From: Astropecten irregularis
Lineage: Eukaryota; Echinodermata; Asteroidea; Paxillosida; Astropectinidae
Reading direction: 5' to 3'
Length of the DNA: 64,000 nucleotides
Assembly (NCBI GenBank): GCA_963971285.1
Contig: OZ020248.1
Coordinates: 6,882,001-6,946,000 of the forward strand
Shown here: piece by piece, positions 12,901-23,999 of the stretch
How positions within the stretch are numbered: the first letter of the stretch is position 1
Layout of the letters: each line of letters begins with the position of its first letter
Notes under the pieces: model-generated
What the model was told of the DNA's origin: nothing
Databases searched by the model: none
The model's input: the letters and a program-made list of their open reading frames with translations, nothing else
Made by a program: the position numbers and the translations under genes

Positions 12901-13928
12901 ATTGAGCGTAGGCTGTCTATACTTCGAATTATTGTCCAGCACTTGTCAGAGCAAATAATAGAAATACTAGAGTAGTGATGGGCCTAGCCTAAACACGGGT
13001 TTCACTGAAGAAAATTTGTTAACATAGTTTTTAAACCCAGTTTTTAAAGTCTCCTTATAATTGTAATGAATTTCTAACCTGATTTTATATACAATTTAGC
13101 CCATTAATCATGGATGTAGGCTTTACGGCTATAATTAGGGATTGCTGGTTATTGAATAGAGACTGAATAAGTGAATAATAACACCTAATACGAGGTGATA
13201 TAGTGCAGGTTTCTGGCTATACTATCACACCCGCAGTTCAAATTCACTCCGCGCGTTCATCTCGCGCTTCACCGAAAATCTAGCACAGTGTGTGCCGTGT
13301 ATCAGCCGTTGCGTACGGCACATCTACACTGACGAACACGGTACATGCACGCGCGCCGTGTTCTTACGTGGCAAAGCTCCGTTTGATTTCAGAAATATAA
13401 CAACGAGAATTGCATTAAAATGCCCGCAAAAAAAAGTAGCTCATTATCCACGAATACCCTCCGACAGAGTGAAGCCTGGGCATTCTAGTTTTGTTAAACT
13501 CGAAAACGAGAAAAATCGGAAAGACATCGTAATTTGAGGAATTTTCAAGGCTTTTTATGCTCCGTTATAAACCTCCTTAAAAATACAGTTTCAAAGAATT
13601 AATCGGACCACCTCTCCGGTTCGGCTTTGTCACGTCGACAAATCCAGTCTGTCATCCACATGGATGATCTGATTTGAAACGTGAGGTATTCATGTCCATA
13701 TTTCTGAGAGAAATTAGGTCGTGTGATTCTTCCTTCGCGGCGAAATCAGCGGTTAATTTCGTTCATTTTTGAAAAAGAAAATCAAAAATGGCTGCAACTT
13801 CACATCGTTCAATCGAATGGGGGCGCTGTTCTGCATGAAAATCACGCAGATCACCGCGCGAATACGATATCCGTGTTGTACGCATGCTCAAACTAAATTC
13901 TGCAGGGTCCAAGCTGAATGAACGTACG
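9967..13928. mobile_element. ~4-kb insertion with imperfect inverted ends
   Basis: The segment lies between two halves of a once-continuous repeat. Its left end reads 'CACGTACTCACGCG' and its right end, reverse-complemented, 'CACGTACGTTCATTC'. Both ends also share 'GAATTTAGTTTG' followed by 'GCATGC'. 'AGT' flanks both sides, consistent with a 3-bp target duplication. No transposase was recognised; the longest frames (81 codons at 13292, 118 at 11094) match nothing I know. It is probably a non-autonomous DNA transposon carrying further insertions. Confidence 0.5.
12261..12565. mobile_element. Two foldback elements in a row (GCTAAAGCCCAAATCC family)
   Basis: 12261-12420 and 12430-12565 each begin near 'CCGATTTCA', run through 'CGCTTTGCGATCATC' and 'AAATCCATCGC', and return as the reverse complement ('GCGATGGATTTGGGCTTTAG'). 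Other copies lie at 38270-38415 and 40500-40685. No coding capacity. They are palindromic, so extruded hairpins are expected. Confidence 0.75.
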
Positions 13929-14189
13929 TGAGTAGCGCGTGACCTTGCTTCTTCATTTCTGTATGAATTTCAATGGTGACCTGAATTATTTGCAAATGTA
14001 TACATTGTATTAAATTTGTGCCAAAAAGGAGGAGGTGGCCAGGTGTCCTTGCTGGGATCACTGTTGTTTACGTCTTTGCCTGAATTGTTGGCAACTGGCA
14101 CCATGACCACATATATTAACTTAGCATGCATAAGGTGTGTGTCTGCTAACTAGAATAATGAATTTTATCTTGAAGTGATAAAATGAATT

Positions 14190-14830
14190 ATTATAGTAAT
14201 CCAATTGTAGCAGAATTGGTATTAATAATGCCATTATGAGCATAGTAGTGGTGTCTTGATATTTAGCTGGAATTTTTAAGTTTTCTTTGAAAGTCAAAAT
14301 AACACAAAGCCAACTTTAAGTATGAATGACTTGGCTTTAAATGTCAAATTTTATGGCGTGCAATAATTATATGAACAAATCATTTTAGTGTTAGTAAATA
14401 TGATAAATATGAAAAATAATTGTACTTCTTTGTAAAACGTTATGACCATAAATACTGAAATCATTAAGATAATAATCTACATTGGAAAGCGAATTTTAAG
14501 TCATTAAAGGCTGGACAAAGGAAATAAACTGAGGTGGGTTTGAAACTTGAAACCTAAAGTTAATTATTCTGGTGGTTGCAGGTTTGAATCTCACTTCATT
14601 ATTTTTTTTCTCCTTTAAGGAAACAAAAAATTAACTTAACACCCAAACCCAAATATCATTTGCATCAATGTAATCATTTCTGAGAAATAATAAATCACAG
14701 TATAACATTGATCAGTATAGATTTCTCTTTTATTACAAAATATGTCGTTTTCATTCGTAGGGATCCATAAGATCCAAGGACATAAAATATACAAAGAATA
14801 AACTTGTAACAAAATAATTCACATTGAATA
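14190..14830 (+). repeat. Dispersed ~1-kb repeat, partial copy
   Basis: Matches roughly 600-1060 of the first copy, including 'GTGGTGTCTTGATATTTAGC' and the 'GGTTGCAGGTTTGAATC' block near 14572. No gene. Confidence 0.6.
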
Positions 14831-15978
14831 AAACCTATTGTAAGGAGGATAAAACCATCAATATTGTCAATAAGTCTTCTATAACAAGCAGGTCTCTTTT
14901 TTTTGCTGAGTGACGTGGATCACCGAGTAGATTTCCCAGCGGTAATTGCGCCCTCTGTCTTAAATTGTGCGTCAGCAGCTATGCATCTTAATAATTTTCA
15001 TCCAGTATAGTTTTGTTATGATAATGACTGTAATCTGAATTGCAGGACAACTCGGATGTACCTCTTGATGTCTGGCAACGCCACAAATGCCTTATGTCAA
15101 TTAAGGTAGATTAAAGTCAAATCAGGGGCCGATTATATACATATGATAGTTCTCGACACAGACTGTTGCCGCTTTTTGGGGGACACCCTGCACATGAAGG
15201 TAGAATATTTTGATGGGGCGAGCAGCGGCCTTGATGAGCACTAAAAAAAGAGTTCTCTACGTACTTGTATGAGTGACAATGTCGAATCTGTAGGGCGTCT
15301 CAAGGTAAGGGGAAGACGGAAGGGTTCTCGGTATGTAAGGAGTTCTCCCGGTGACAGTCAAGCAACACGGCCATGAGACATGTTCGTTGAGCTCTAGTAG
15401 GTATGGGTAACTTAGACGACATAAACTATGGCCTCATGATCCGGAGACTCGGATCAAATTCAGTTACCTGATACAATTATTTTGGTATAGCGCCTCTATG
15501 GTATTAAATCTGACGGTCGCAGGTTCAAATCCTGCTTCAGTCAGTTGTCTTCATTTCGTCCTCCCCTCCTTACTTGATTACTTTCTCGTTGAATGATTCA
15601 AATTGAAGAAAAAACGGGCGAAGAGAACGAAATAAAGATTGGTCACGTACTGGAAATAACAGGAGCGACTCATTCAAGGCGACCATAGCACGTAGAGCCT
15701 ACCGATGAAACAGACATAGGAACGTCGCGTGTTTGAAATTAGAGAGTATCACGAGTCAGCGAATGAAGGCAACCGCTGGTTACTAACAGCCACTGGAACC
15801 TATATAAGCCCATCAAGGCCAGTAGAATAGGCAGGTATCTGCTAGGATGGTAAAAATGTATCGTGATGATAGACAATCATGCTGGAATGGAAAAATCTGG
15901 AGGATGCATCTGATCGATCGATGATCACGTGATGGAGCACACATTCCATCCTCAGTTTGCATCGGTAGTTTCACCAAG
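14831..15978. other. Upstream region of the lectin gene
   Basis: No coding sequence. A tRNA-B-box-like 'GCAGGTTCAAATCCTGC' at 15520-15540, followed by a pyrimidine-rich tail, looks like a SINE fragment. 'CTATATAAGCCC' at 15799-15810 is a good TATA-box candidate 170 bp ahead of the lectin start codon. Confidence 0.45.
15799..15806 (+). promoter_or_regulatory. Candidate TATA box of the lectin gene
   Basis: 'TATATAAG' about 170 bp upstream of the ATG at 15979. The transcription start would then fall near 15830, leaving a 5' leader of about 150 bases. Inferred from the motif and distance only. Confidence 0.35.
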
Positions 15979-18736
15979 ATGGTTCTTGATATGGGAACGA
16001 TGCCAGGCAAACAAAATACCATGTTGATGATATTTTTGTTTTTGCTTACAACTTGTAGCTTGTGTTCGTCTGCAAGGAGCGCAGATCTCGTGGGTAAGTG
16101 CTGATGCAGTATTATGTACTATGATATTTTGGTAGTATACTGAAATAGAAATCTTCACAGATTTACCTATAACTTACAGGGTATAAAAATGATGTTGTAG
16201 AAACATACCGTTAAAAAGTTTCTGCCTGAAATGCTGTATTTATCCAGAAAAGAGTAAAACCAAAGACAAAACACAATTTTGATCATCTGATAAAAAATAA
16301 CGGTGACAACATTTTTTTAAATACTGTGGACGTTTTATCACTGTTTCCTCAAAAAGTGGGCACCGTACTTGGGACTGAAAATTTCACACATGACTATTAT
16401 TGTATCTCCTTAATATTTTTTGTCGATGAATCTTCATTTCTTACACAAAAACCAAAGTATGATATTACCTTTATCTCCACAATGACGAGGTTTTTGCCTA
16501 TCATCTCTGTAAGTGTCGTAGTTACGTGTAATAATGGTTAATCCAATCATGACAAACTACAGACAATGTGTTATTCTTTAAAACAAATATAAATTGCAGT
16601 GCATACCATGTTTTTATGTTGAAGATTGAGCAAAGGTGTTTGCAAACATGTGCACACTGCACAGTATCTGTCTTACTGTGATTTTCAAAAATGAGACAAA
16701 ATGTTTACGCTATTGTGGAACATAATACATGTAACACATAATGAAATAGTATTACTCAAATTAAATAACATTCTCGTGGTTTATGTTTGACCTTGATTCC
16801 CAGGCCTGTCTCTACTTGGCAAACCGACATCCCAGTCATCTACATATACAGGGTCAGTGAGAGCAGATGCAGAATTAGCCGTAGATGGTGATTCTACGAC
16901 GGACTTTCTGAGCGAGACATGCACTCACACTGGTAAGTATGATTCATTATTTTGGTTGAAATTAGGGGCACAATGTGTAAGGACACTATTATCTGGTCAA
17001 TTATAATCAGTCAGAAGAAAAAGATGCCGGTCAAAATAAATATAAAAAGCTTTAGATATGTCAGTTCTAGATCCATTGTACAGATTAAGGCAGGCAACAT
17101 CTTGTAATATGCCAACGACTGCCCTTGATTTCCACGAGGAATTATTTCTATTTGTCTAATTTAGTTTGGATGAAAATTCTGCGGACCATTCAGTACTTGG
17201 CCTCAACATCCAGGAAAAAAATGGCTAATATACATGTAAATTTGTTTTGTTGTTTCATTTTCCTTAACCTACAGTTACACTCTAATCCCTCTTGCGTTTT
17301 GTACTTCACCTATTTCTCCATCTTTCCTAATCATATTGCCTTCCCCCATCCCCATTCTTCTCCTCGCATTTGTTTTTGAAACCTTTGATCTTGCCTTCCC
17401 CTGACCTCTCTTTGTCTGACCACACTTATCTACCCCCCCTCATATTTGTCCTGACGCTATCATCCATTTATGTTTATATATACTGGCATGTTGTTGTCCT
17501 CTTGCCATCGAAACGCGACAGGCTCTCCTAACTCCAAACATTTAATATACTTCAGGTCATTTATGATTGATGAGCAGTTTGCAACAGTTTATTACTAGTA
17601 TTTTATTTTTGGTCTTATTCCTCTTCCAATTTATCTTCATTTTCTCAATAATGAGGATATGAAGTGCACCCCTGGTGGATAGTGGACCTTGAGACGACCC
17701 ATTACCTTGGTAATATCACTCTTGTCAACAGAGGAGACTGCTGCCGTGAGTACTCATAATCATTGCAATACGAATTAGAAAGCTCTGTCTAAATACAATT
17801 CAACTGCACCATTCATTAAATCAACATAGGCCTACCTCGAGTCTGGAAATAGAAAAACGGACTTCTTGTCACCTTTGGCGTCAGTGTTAATACATTTAGA
17901 CACGATTTTATTATATTTAGTCTTGTCTTCATCAAATAATGTGCAACTTATCTTCTCTATAATTGTTCAGTTGATTTACACTAAATTCTATTCTAAATTC
18001 TCAATACGTTTTGTCTGTGTGGTCTTATCCCACTACTCAGCCGAGCGACTTACCGGTGCCACCGTGCGTGTAGGTTTGAATGCCAACTATCACCAGAATG
18101 AAGTCTGTGGATCACCGGTTACTGAGGCTCAAGCATCAATCCCCGGGGGAAATGTGTCCTTCATGTGCGACCCGCCCGTTGCTGCCCGTTACGTCAGTGT
18201 CTACATTGATCCAAGCCAACCTGGTGTGGTGTATGTTAAGGGAGGGCTGGTCGTAACACTTTGCGAAGTGCTTGTGCATGAGGTTCCGATGGCACAGATG
18301 AAGACTAAAGGTAAGTACACACGTTCTTTAATGACATAGAACAAGACACTCCTTCACTCAAGTGTTATTTCCCATCGTTCCCATCAAATGCTGTAAATTT
18401 CTTCAATACTTTGCAACTAACCTGCTAAACTTTTTCTTTGCATGCACAGAAATCCGGACCTCGTGTGGCTTCAAGTTGCTCAAAGATGGCGCCTGTGTGA
18501 ACAACCCACGCCCTCTATTGACCACTGTCACCAAGTCGCTCATGCCGTGCACATTCGAGTGCAAACGGAATGCCGACTGTTGGTCCTTCGACTACGCACC
18601 GACTACCGGTCGCTGCAGGCTATTTCGTAAGGGGGAAGAAGACTTGGTACCAGACTCTGAGCTGGGCTGTTTCGTATATGCTGTTGTCGGCTGCAGTGTG
18701 ACTGCAGTTGAGGACATGCGTACTGGTTCGGCATAA
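15979..18736 (+). CDS. Secreted F-type lectin with C-terminal PAN/apple domain
   Basis: Five exons: 15979-16093, 16804-16932, 17665-17745, 18041-18310, 18450-18736, giving 293 residues. All four introns are phase 1, typical of shuffled extracellular modules. Residues 1-35 hold a hydrophobic signal peptide ('MLMIFLFLLTTCSLC'); Met1, Met5, Met8 or Met15 could start it. Residues 40-195 form an F-type lectin (fucolectin) domain: 'GKPTSQSSTY' at 44-53, 'AVDGDS' at 64-69, 'HPWWIVDLE' at 83-91, and 'RGDCCPERLTGATVRVG' from 104. Arg104, Asp106 and Arg111 fit the RxDx4R fucose-binding motif. His80 precedes Arg104 by 23 intervening residues, slightly shorter than usual. Residues 199-285 are a PAN/apple-like domain with six or more cysteines ('PCTFECKRNADCWSFDY'). 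Members of this family bind fucosylated glycans, often in innate defence. The stop lies at a MITE border, so the true C-terminus is uncertain. Confidence 0.85.
16105..16485 (+). mobile_element. MITE copy in lectin intron 1
   Basis: Member of the family with ends 'AAAGGTAGTATCATAC' and 'GTATGATACTACCTTT'. The left end is degraded; the right end reads 'CAAAGTATGATATTACCTTT'. The body keeps the usual landmarks ('ACATACCGTTAAAAAG', 'CTCAAAAAGTGGGCACCGTA'). No coding capacity. Confidence 0.75.
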
Positions 18737-19095
18737 AGGTAATATCATACTTATATCAAAGAAATGCAGATTCATGGGCAAAAATTATTTTCAATGAATA
18801 TACAGCAACATGCAGTCATCTGTGAAATTTTCAGTCCGATACGGTGCCCACTTTTTGAGAAAACACGGCAGTGAAAACGCCTGCATTATTTTCAAAATCT
18901 TTTCACCATTATTTTTCATCTTTGAAAAATCAAACTTGTTTTGGTCATTGGTTTCACTATTTTTCTGGATAACTACGGCATTTCATGCACACACAAAAAT
19001 CACGGTAAGTTTCTACCATTACCGGCATATACTAAGTATTAATTCTGTGACAATTTCTGTTTCGGTATGTTACAAAACCATGGTATTACATTTAA
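18735..19095 (-). mobile_element. MITE copy abutting the lectin stop codon
   Basis: Starts 'AAAGGTAATATCATAC' directly after the last lectin codons and runs to 'CATGGTATTACATTTAA'. It keeps the family body in reverse orientation ('GTGCCCACTTTTTGAGAAAA'). The TAA stop of the lectin frame at 18734-18736 overlaps the first bases of the element or its target site. Confidence 0.75.
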
Positions 19096-19489
19096 GAGGT
19101 CGGCCAAGATCCTATGTCAACCAAAACAACTGAACAGCATGTTTATAATGCCTTCATTTTCATCTTGAAATAAACTGAACCAGCAGTTTGGAATTAGAAT
19201 CTGCTAGTACTTACTTATTGACTGGTTAAATCAAGCGTTATTTTGTTTGGTGTGGTAGGGGAGCTTTTGCAAATCACAAAGATGATATTTCCAACAGTTT
19301 TCAGGTAGAATCTCCCATGTAAATATCGTAAACACCTATGAAAATGCAGAGCGCTCTGAATTTTCATATTCTTTGTCTATTATAGTATCACAATAGGGTG
19401 TCCGAGCTTCATAGTAATTATTTAAAATATATTGTGTGGTTGACTAGTTACTTTACGCATTATTTAATTGGTGTTATAAGGGAGATGTT

Positions 19490-20560
19490 GCAGAGCCCTA
19501 CGATTGTTTGAAGTATCCTACATCAGGTAGAATTGTTCAAATGGTCGAGCGAATATTTAAAGAAACCAGAGAGTTCTGATTGTTCATATTCCCTACCTGC
19601 TACTTAGTATCACCATGGAATGTCTAAGCTCCATGGTGATACCAGGAAGTTGTCATGCCATGTTTTCAATCCTCTTAGCCGGTGTAGCAAAATAAACAGC
19701 GCTTGAAATATTCTCCATTCCTTGGCAGAATCAACTCTCTATAATTATTCAAGTCCGATGGCAACTATCAATTCAGAGTTTTCCGAACATTTTATTCAAA
19801 TAGCTTGGTGATCGATTACTGCAAAACGAAAGCAAATCGGCATTATTTATGCTGATTTTTATTAGTTAGTGTTTATTTTATGTGAATTATAAAATATTAT
19901 TTTTACAAAATTATTGAAATTTTTTTTACATTTTTAAAAAGACAACATAATGTTAGACTTGTGAATTTGGGTAAAATTGATTGGTTGTATTTAGTATATT
20001 GGGCAGCGCACCAGGTTTTGATATTGTAACTTGTAGTTTGTGAAAACATACAATGTAATATGTAATGAATTAGTTGACTGGTAATGAGCATAGCAGTGGT
20101 GTCTTGATATTTAGCTCGAATAGTTATAATTCTATTCTTAATGTGAATATGCACTGGATAACGTGCCTTTTATCATAAAGATTAGAAAGAAGAGAATATA
20201 TTATCAGACTTTGCAAATGCAGAGAAATAATTGGTGGCGGTAATAAGAAATAATGAAATCATCAAACTACAATGGAACGAGAGTTTTAAGTCATGAAAGG
20301 GTGAACAAAGGAAATAAACTCAGGTGGCATTCAAACTTAAAACCTAAAGTTCGTTTTTCTGGGGGTGGCAGGTGTAAATCCCACTTCATTAAATCATTTT
20401 CTTTATACACCTTTAAAGATTTTACAAGAAGGAAATTAAAACCCAAAATAAAATATAATTTGTATAAATGTAATCATTTCTAAGAAAAGTTACAAATTAA
20501 TCATCCGAGTATCATTTTGATTATACATTTCTTTTTCTTCACAAAATGTGTCGTTACCAT
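19490..20560 (+). repeat. Dispersed ~1-kb repeat, copy 2
   Basis: Aligns collinearly with 1-1060, with several small indels. No gene. Followed at once by another, more diverged partial copy (20640-21490), so the family has a local tandem arrangement. Confidence 0.75.
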
Positions 20561-20639
20561 TAGTAGGGACAATATTCATAGGCCAATGAAATTCAAGGGT
20601 TATATAAAATATACCAAGAACAAACTTGTAAAAAAATTA

Positions 20640-21490
20640 ATGAAGGATTATTTATGCCGATTGTATTAGTTTTAGTGTTCTTTTAATGTGAGTATACACG
20701 GAATTATGTGCCTGTTATCTTAAAATTGATAAAATGTAGAAATTAATAACAATGTAAAGTATAGCAAGACTTTTTTAATTTGGATAGAATTGATTGGTAG
20801 CATACAGTAATAATTTGGTATATTGGGCAGTGCACCGGGTTTTGATATTGTGACTGGCAGTTGGTCAAAATATTAAAGTTTTGTTTCACTCAAAAGTCTA
20901 TTGTCTGGAACTAAAAATTATACAAACTTTAGGTATGAATGACTTGGCTTTAAATTCCAAATCTAATTAGTTCTTTTTGTGACGTGCAATTTCTTGTTAT
21001 ATAAAATGGATACATTAATTCAGTGTTGTTAATTTATTATCGTGAATAAGAAAAACAATGATAATATTTCGATACATAAGGATGTCAAAATAAGAACAAA
21101 TGAAATCATCAAATCATCTACAAAGGAAAGTGTGCAGAAGAATTTTAAGGGTGAACAAAGAAATTGACTGTGGCGGGATTCAAACCTGAGACCTCATTTT
21201 CGTTAACAGAATTGTCGCAGGTTTGAATCCCATTTCATTGAATTTTCTTTATTCACCTTCAAGAAAACAAGGAGAAACATTTAAAACCCAAACAATGTCA
21301 TTTGTATCAATGAGAATTAATAAAATGATGATAATGAGTATAATATTCATTGCCTTTCTCTTTTTTTTTACAAAATGTGTGTGGTAACTATGAGTAGGGA
21401 GAAAATTAATGTATTTATCAATAGAAGTCAAAGGGTATAAAATAATGTTATGCCAAGAATAAACTTGTCACAAAATATTTCACATTGAAG
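20640..21490 (+). repeat. Dispersed ~1-kb repeat, diverged copy
   Basis: Shares 'GGGCAGTGCACCGGGTTTTG' near 20825 and the B-box-like 'TCGCAGGTTTGAATCCCA' near 21214, as well as the AT-rich tail, with the other copies. Confidence 0.6.
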
Positions 21491-21804
21491 AAAGACACCC
21501 CCAAACTCTCTGAGTGGTCATAATACAAGGACATTGTAACTATTGTTCTTTGGAGGGCCTTATTATGCCAAAAGTGTTAAAGAAGCTTTTGTTTGTTTGT
21601 CTGTCTTTTGAGGTTGTCGGTCTGTCGGTTAATCAGGCATCTGGCTGTTTGTCTCTGTCAGACTGCATGTCCGTCTGTTTGGTTAATAATTTATCCATCA
21701 AATCTGTTTGTCTGAACACACCAACTAAGACTTGATGCGAACATGCGATGATTCTCCATCTAACATACACTTTCTCACCGAAATGACACAGTATGAGGCG
21801 AGTT

Positions 21805-22140
21805 AAAGGTAGTATCATACTTTGGTAAGAAACCAAAACAGAAATCATTCACAGATTTACATATAACTTACAAGGTATGAAGATGGTGGTGGTAGAAACA
21901 TACCGTTAAATTGTTTTCGTCTGAAATGGTGTATTTATCCAGAAATTAGTAAAACAACGACCGAAAATCTTTTTGATCTTTTAAAAGATCAAAAATAAAA
22001 GAGAAAAGACTTAAGAAATACTGTGGCCGTTTTTCACTGTTTTCTCAAAATGTGGGCAGCATATGGGACTGAAATTTTCGCAGATGACTGTTAAAATGAC
22101 TGTTTCACTGTAGGCCTCAGGCTAAATAATACTTAAATAC
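21805..22140 (+). mobile_element. MITE copy, right end missing
   Basis: Left end 'TTAAAGGTAGTATCATAC' at 21803 is intact and the body matches the family through 'TGGGACTGAAATTTTCGCAG'. The usual 'GATACTACCTTT' right end is not found before unrelated sequence. Confidence 0.7.
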
Positions 22141-22169
22141 CACGTTTAAAACTCCTTGCTTCGTGTTTG

Positions 22170-22403
22170 TTTTTACCAAATGGAATTATAGTATTACAAG
22201 GTACAATAATTCAGCAACCGTGGATTTCTATATTATGTTGTAAATTAGCCACTGAAATACACAGTCTGTCATATCTCCCCAACTTGTTTTTACCAAATGG
22301 AATTATAGTATTACAAGGTACAATAATTCAGCAACCGTGGATTTCTATATTATGTTGTAAATTAGCCACTGAAATACACAGTCTGTCATATCTCCCCAAC
22401 TTT
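22170..22403 (+). repeat. 117-bp perfect tandem duplication
   Basis: Two copies of a 117-bp unit ('TTTTTACCAAATGGAATTAT' to 'CATATCTCCCCAACTT'), apparently identical. 117 is divisible by three, so the duplication keeps an open frame of 87 codons, but nothing suggests that this is translated. Confidence 0.85.
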
Positions 22404-22409
22404 CGCCCA

Positions 22410-23530
22410 GTCACATCGTCGAAATTTTAACCAAAAGGCACGTATACAGTACCATACTATTGTGTAACTTCACGGGGTGCCTTGTTTACGTGTATGCACG
22501 TTCGTGAGCAGAAAATGTGGGCAGCGCCCGACTTTAGATGCAACGCATGCACAGTGTGTTTCCCCCCGATTTCGGGGGGAGATTTTACACGATTCCCAAG
22601 ACTGTATTAGTGATAGTTCGATCCGTGCGTACGTGTGTGCGGATACCTGTACGTACACACGTATGGTCAGTGCGGTTCGAGTATCCACACCAATACAGTC
22701 TTGAACTAAGACTAAATTCTTCCATGAAACAAGTGTCAGATTATAGCCTACTATGTTATCATGCCAGCATCTGACAAAGGTTCAAAGATCAACTAGTACA
22801 TATGTATATTGACTGTAATAGTCTGACAGGCATGGCATTGCAGAGTCAAAACAGTACTTTGAACGGGTGCAGCAGTTTATTATCGCCTACGTACATACGT
22901 GTGTATATGTTGTACCCGGCGCAGTGTTAAATTTCCTTAGTTGCACCCATATACATCAAGTCAACGCCGGTTAGTTTCAACACTGTCTGTTGATGTCTCT
23001 GTAAGTATTGATTTGTTAAAACGGCTAATTACATGTACATGTACGTACGGCACTGCATGCAGTTTTTTTTTTTTTTTTGATTTTGAACTTCTTGTGTACA
23101 GTCACGTTGGTAAAAGTACAAAACAAGTGCAAGTTGTATTCTAAGTGCCTGACATTGCTATTTTACTTGTGACAAAGTACGATTCCCAAAATATCTAAAT
23201 TTTAACAGGCTTGGAATTTCCCACATTTCCCACGTACTTTTGATAATGCTACTATGTCAAGAGACATTTGATTAAGCCAATGCCTACTCAGTCACCATGA
23301 ACATATTATCCCCTCCAGGCCATTCTATCCAACATGGCAGTCCTTAGCTCCTCAGTGTTGTCTGTAATGCCAGTGTCCCTGGCATGCTAATGTGGTTTGT
23401 TTGCTTTCTATCACGTTTCATTGTTCCTTTGCGTGGTTCCAAATAAATTAATACTGTACTTGCCAGTAGTTCTGGATGATGACAAATGCTGTGTCCTGCT
23501 AATGTCAAACCTTTCCCACATTTAAACGGT
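22410..23530. other. No gene seen; CpG-richer patch
   Basis: 22460-22700 is richer in CpG and has 'CAAGACTGTATT' facing 'AATACAGTCTTG' (22597 and 22692) and alternating ACGTAC runs. Frames on both strands overlap there, a sign of composition rather than coding. The remainder is unremarkable. Confidence 0.4.
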
Positions 23531-23534
23531 TTTA

Positions 23535-23905
23535 AAGGTATAATACATGATTGGTAAACTTAAAGGTCACAGAACAGCACTCACACTTTGTGTGATCCAG
23601 CCTGTACATGAAATGATAAACCTGTGAGAATTTGAGCTCAATCGGACATCTGAATCACAAGAAAATAGCAAAAAAAACAATTTAATTTTTTTTATAAAAC
23701 AAATGGTTTTGATTTTGGCACTAAGATCAATGAACTGTTTTCGGTCTTTTTTTTAAACTAATTTCTGGATAAATACACCATTTCAGGCAGAAATATTTTA
23801 ACAGTATGTTTCTACCAGCACCATCTTCATACCCTGGAAGTTATACGTAAATCTGTGAAAATTTCTGTTTGGATATGTTACCAATCCTGTACTGTACTTG
23901 CATAT
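23535..23905 (-). mobile_element. MITE subfamily copy, like 3610-3975
   Basis: Shares with 3610-3975 the segment around 'AACAGCACTCACAC' and 'TTTGAGCTCAATCGGA' that other copies lack, then the common right part with 'ACCATCTTCATACCCTGG'. Confidence 0.65.
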
Positions 23906-23937
23906 AAAATGTTCTGCTATGCTTTGTGTCTTCACAG

Positions 23938-23990
23938 ATTGGATGACTGACATGTCCCTTCCAGAAACGAAGCCGGGGAATTTCAAGTAA
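23938..23990 (+). CDS. Possible alternative last exon of the lectin gene
   Basis: A strong acceptor ('TTTGTGTCTTCACAG') precedes a short open tail reading 'WMTDMSLPETKPGNFK' and stop, in phase 1 like every lectin intron. A weak GTACTG donor after 'VEDM' in the last lectin exon (near 18722) would join in frame and remove the MITE-derived stop. Supported only by phase and acceptor quality. Confidence 0.2.
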
Positions 23991-23999
23991 TACATACAG

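Larger units (their letters stand above)
9903..14190 (+). repeat. Copy of the 916-bp family split by an insertion
   Basis: Positions 9903-9965 match 1684-1745 of the tandem unit, and 13931-14190 match the continuation 1743-1996. The two parts are contiguous in the tandem array but lie about 4 kb apart here. This copy was thus interrupted by the element described at 9967-13928. The downstream neighbour is again a copy of the ~1-kb dispersed repeat, the reverse of the order at the window start. Confidence 0.75.

Noticed and set aside
13292-13537. 81-codon frame in the 4-kb insertion as a zinc-binding (THAP-like) transposase start
   Set aside because: A few Cys and His occur, but the spacing does not fit C2CH, and no downstream transposase core was found.
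22167-22430. 87-codon frame with a repeated 39-residue block as a repeat protein
   Set aside because: The duplication is DNA-level and perfect (117 bp), recent, with no start context, splice sites or composition typical of coding sequence.
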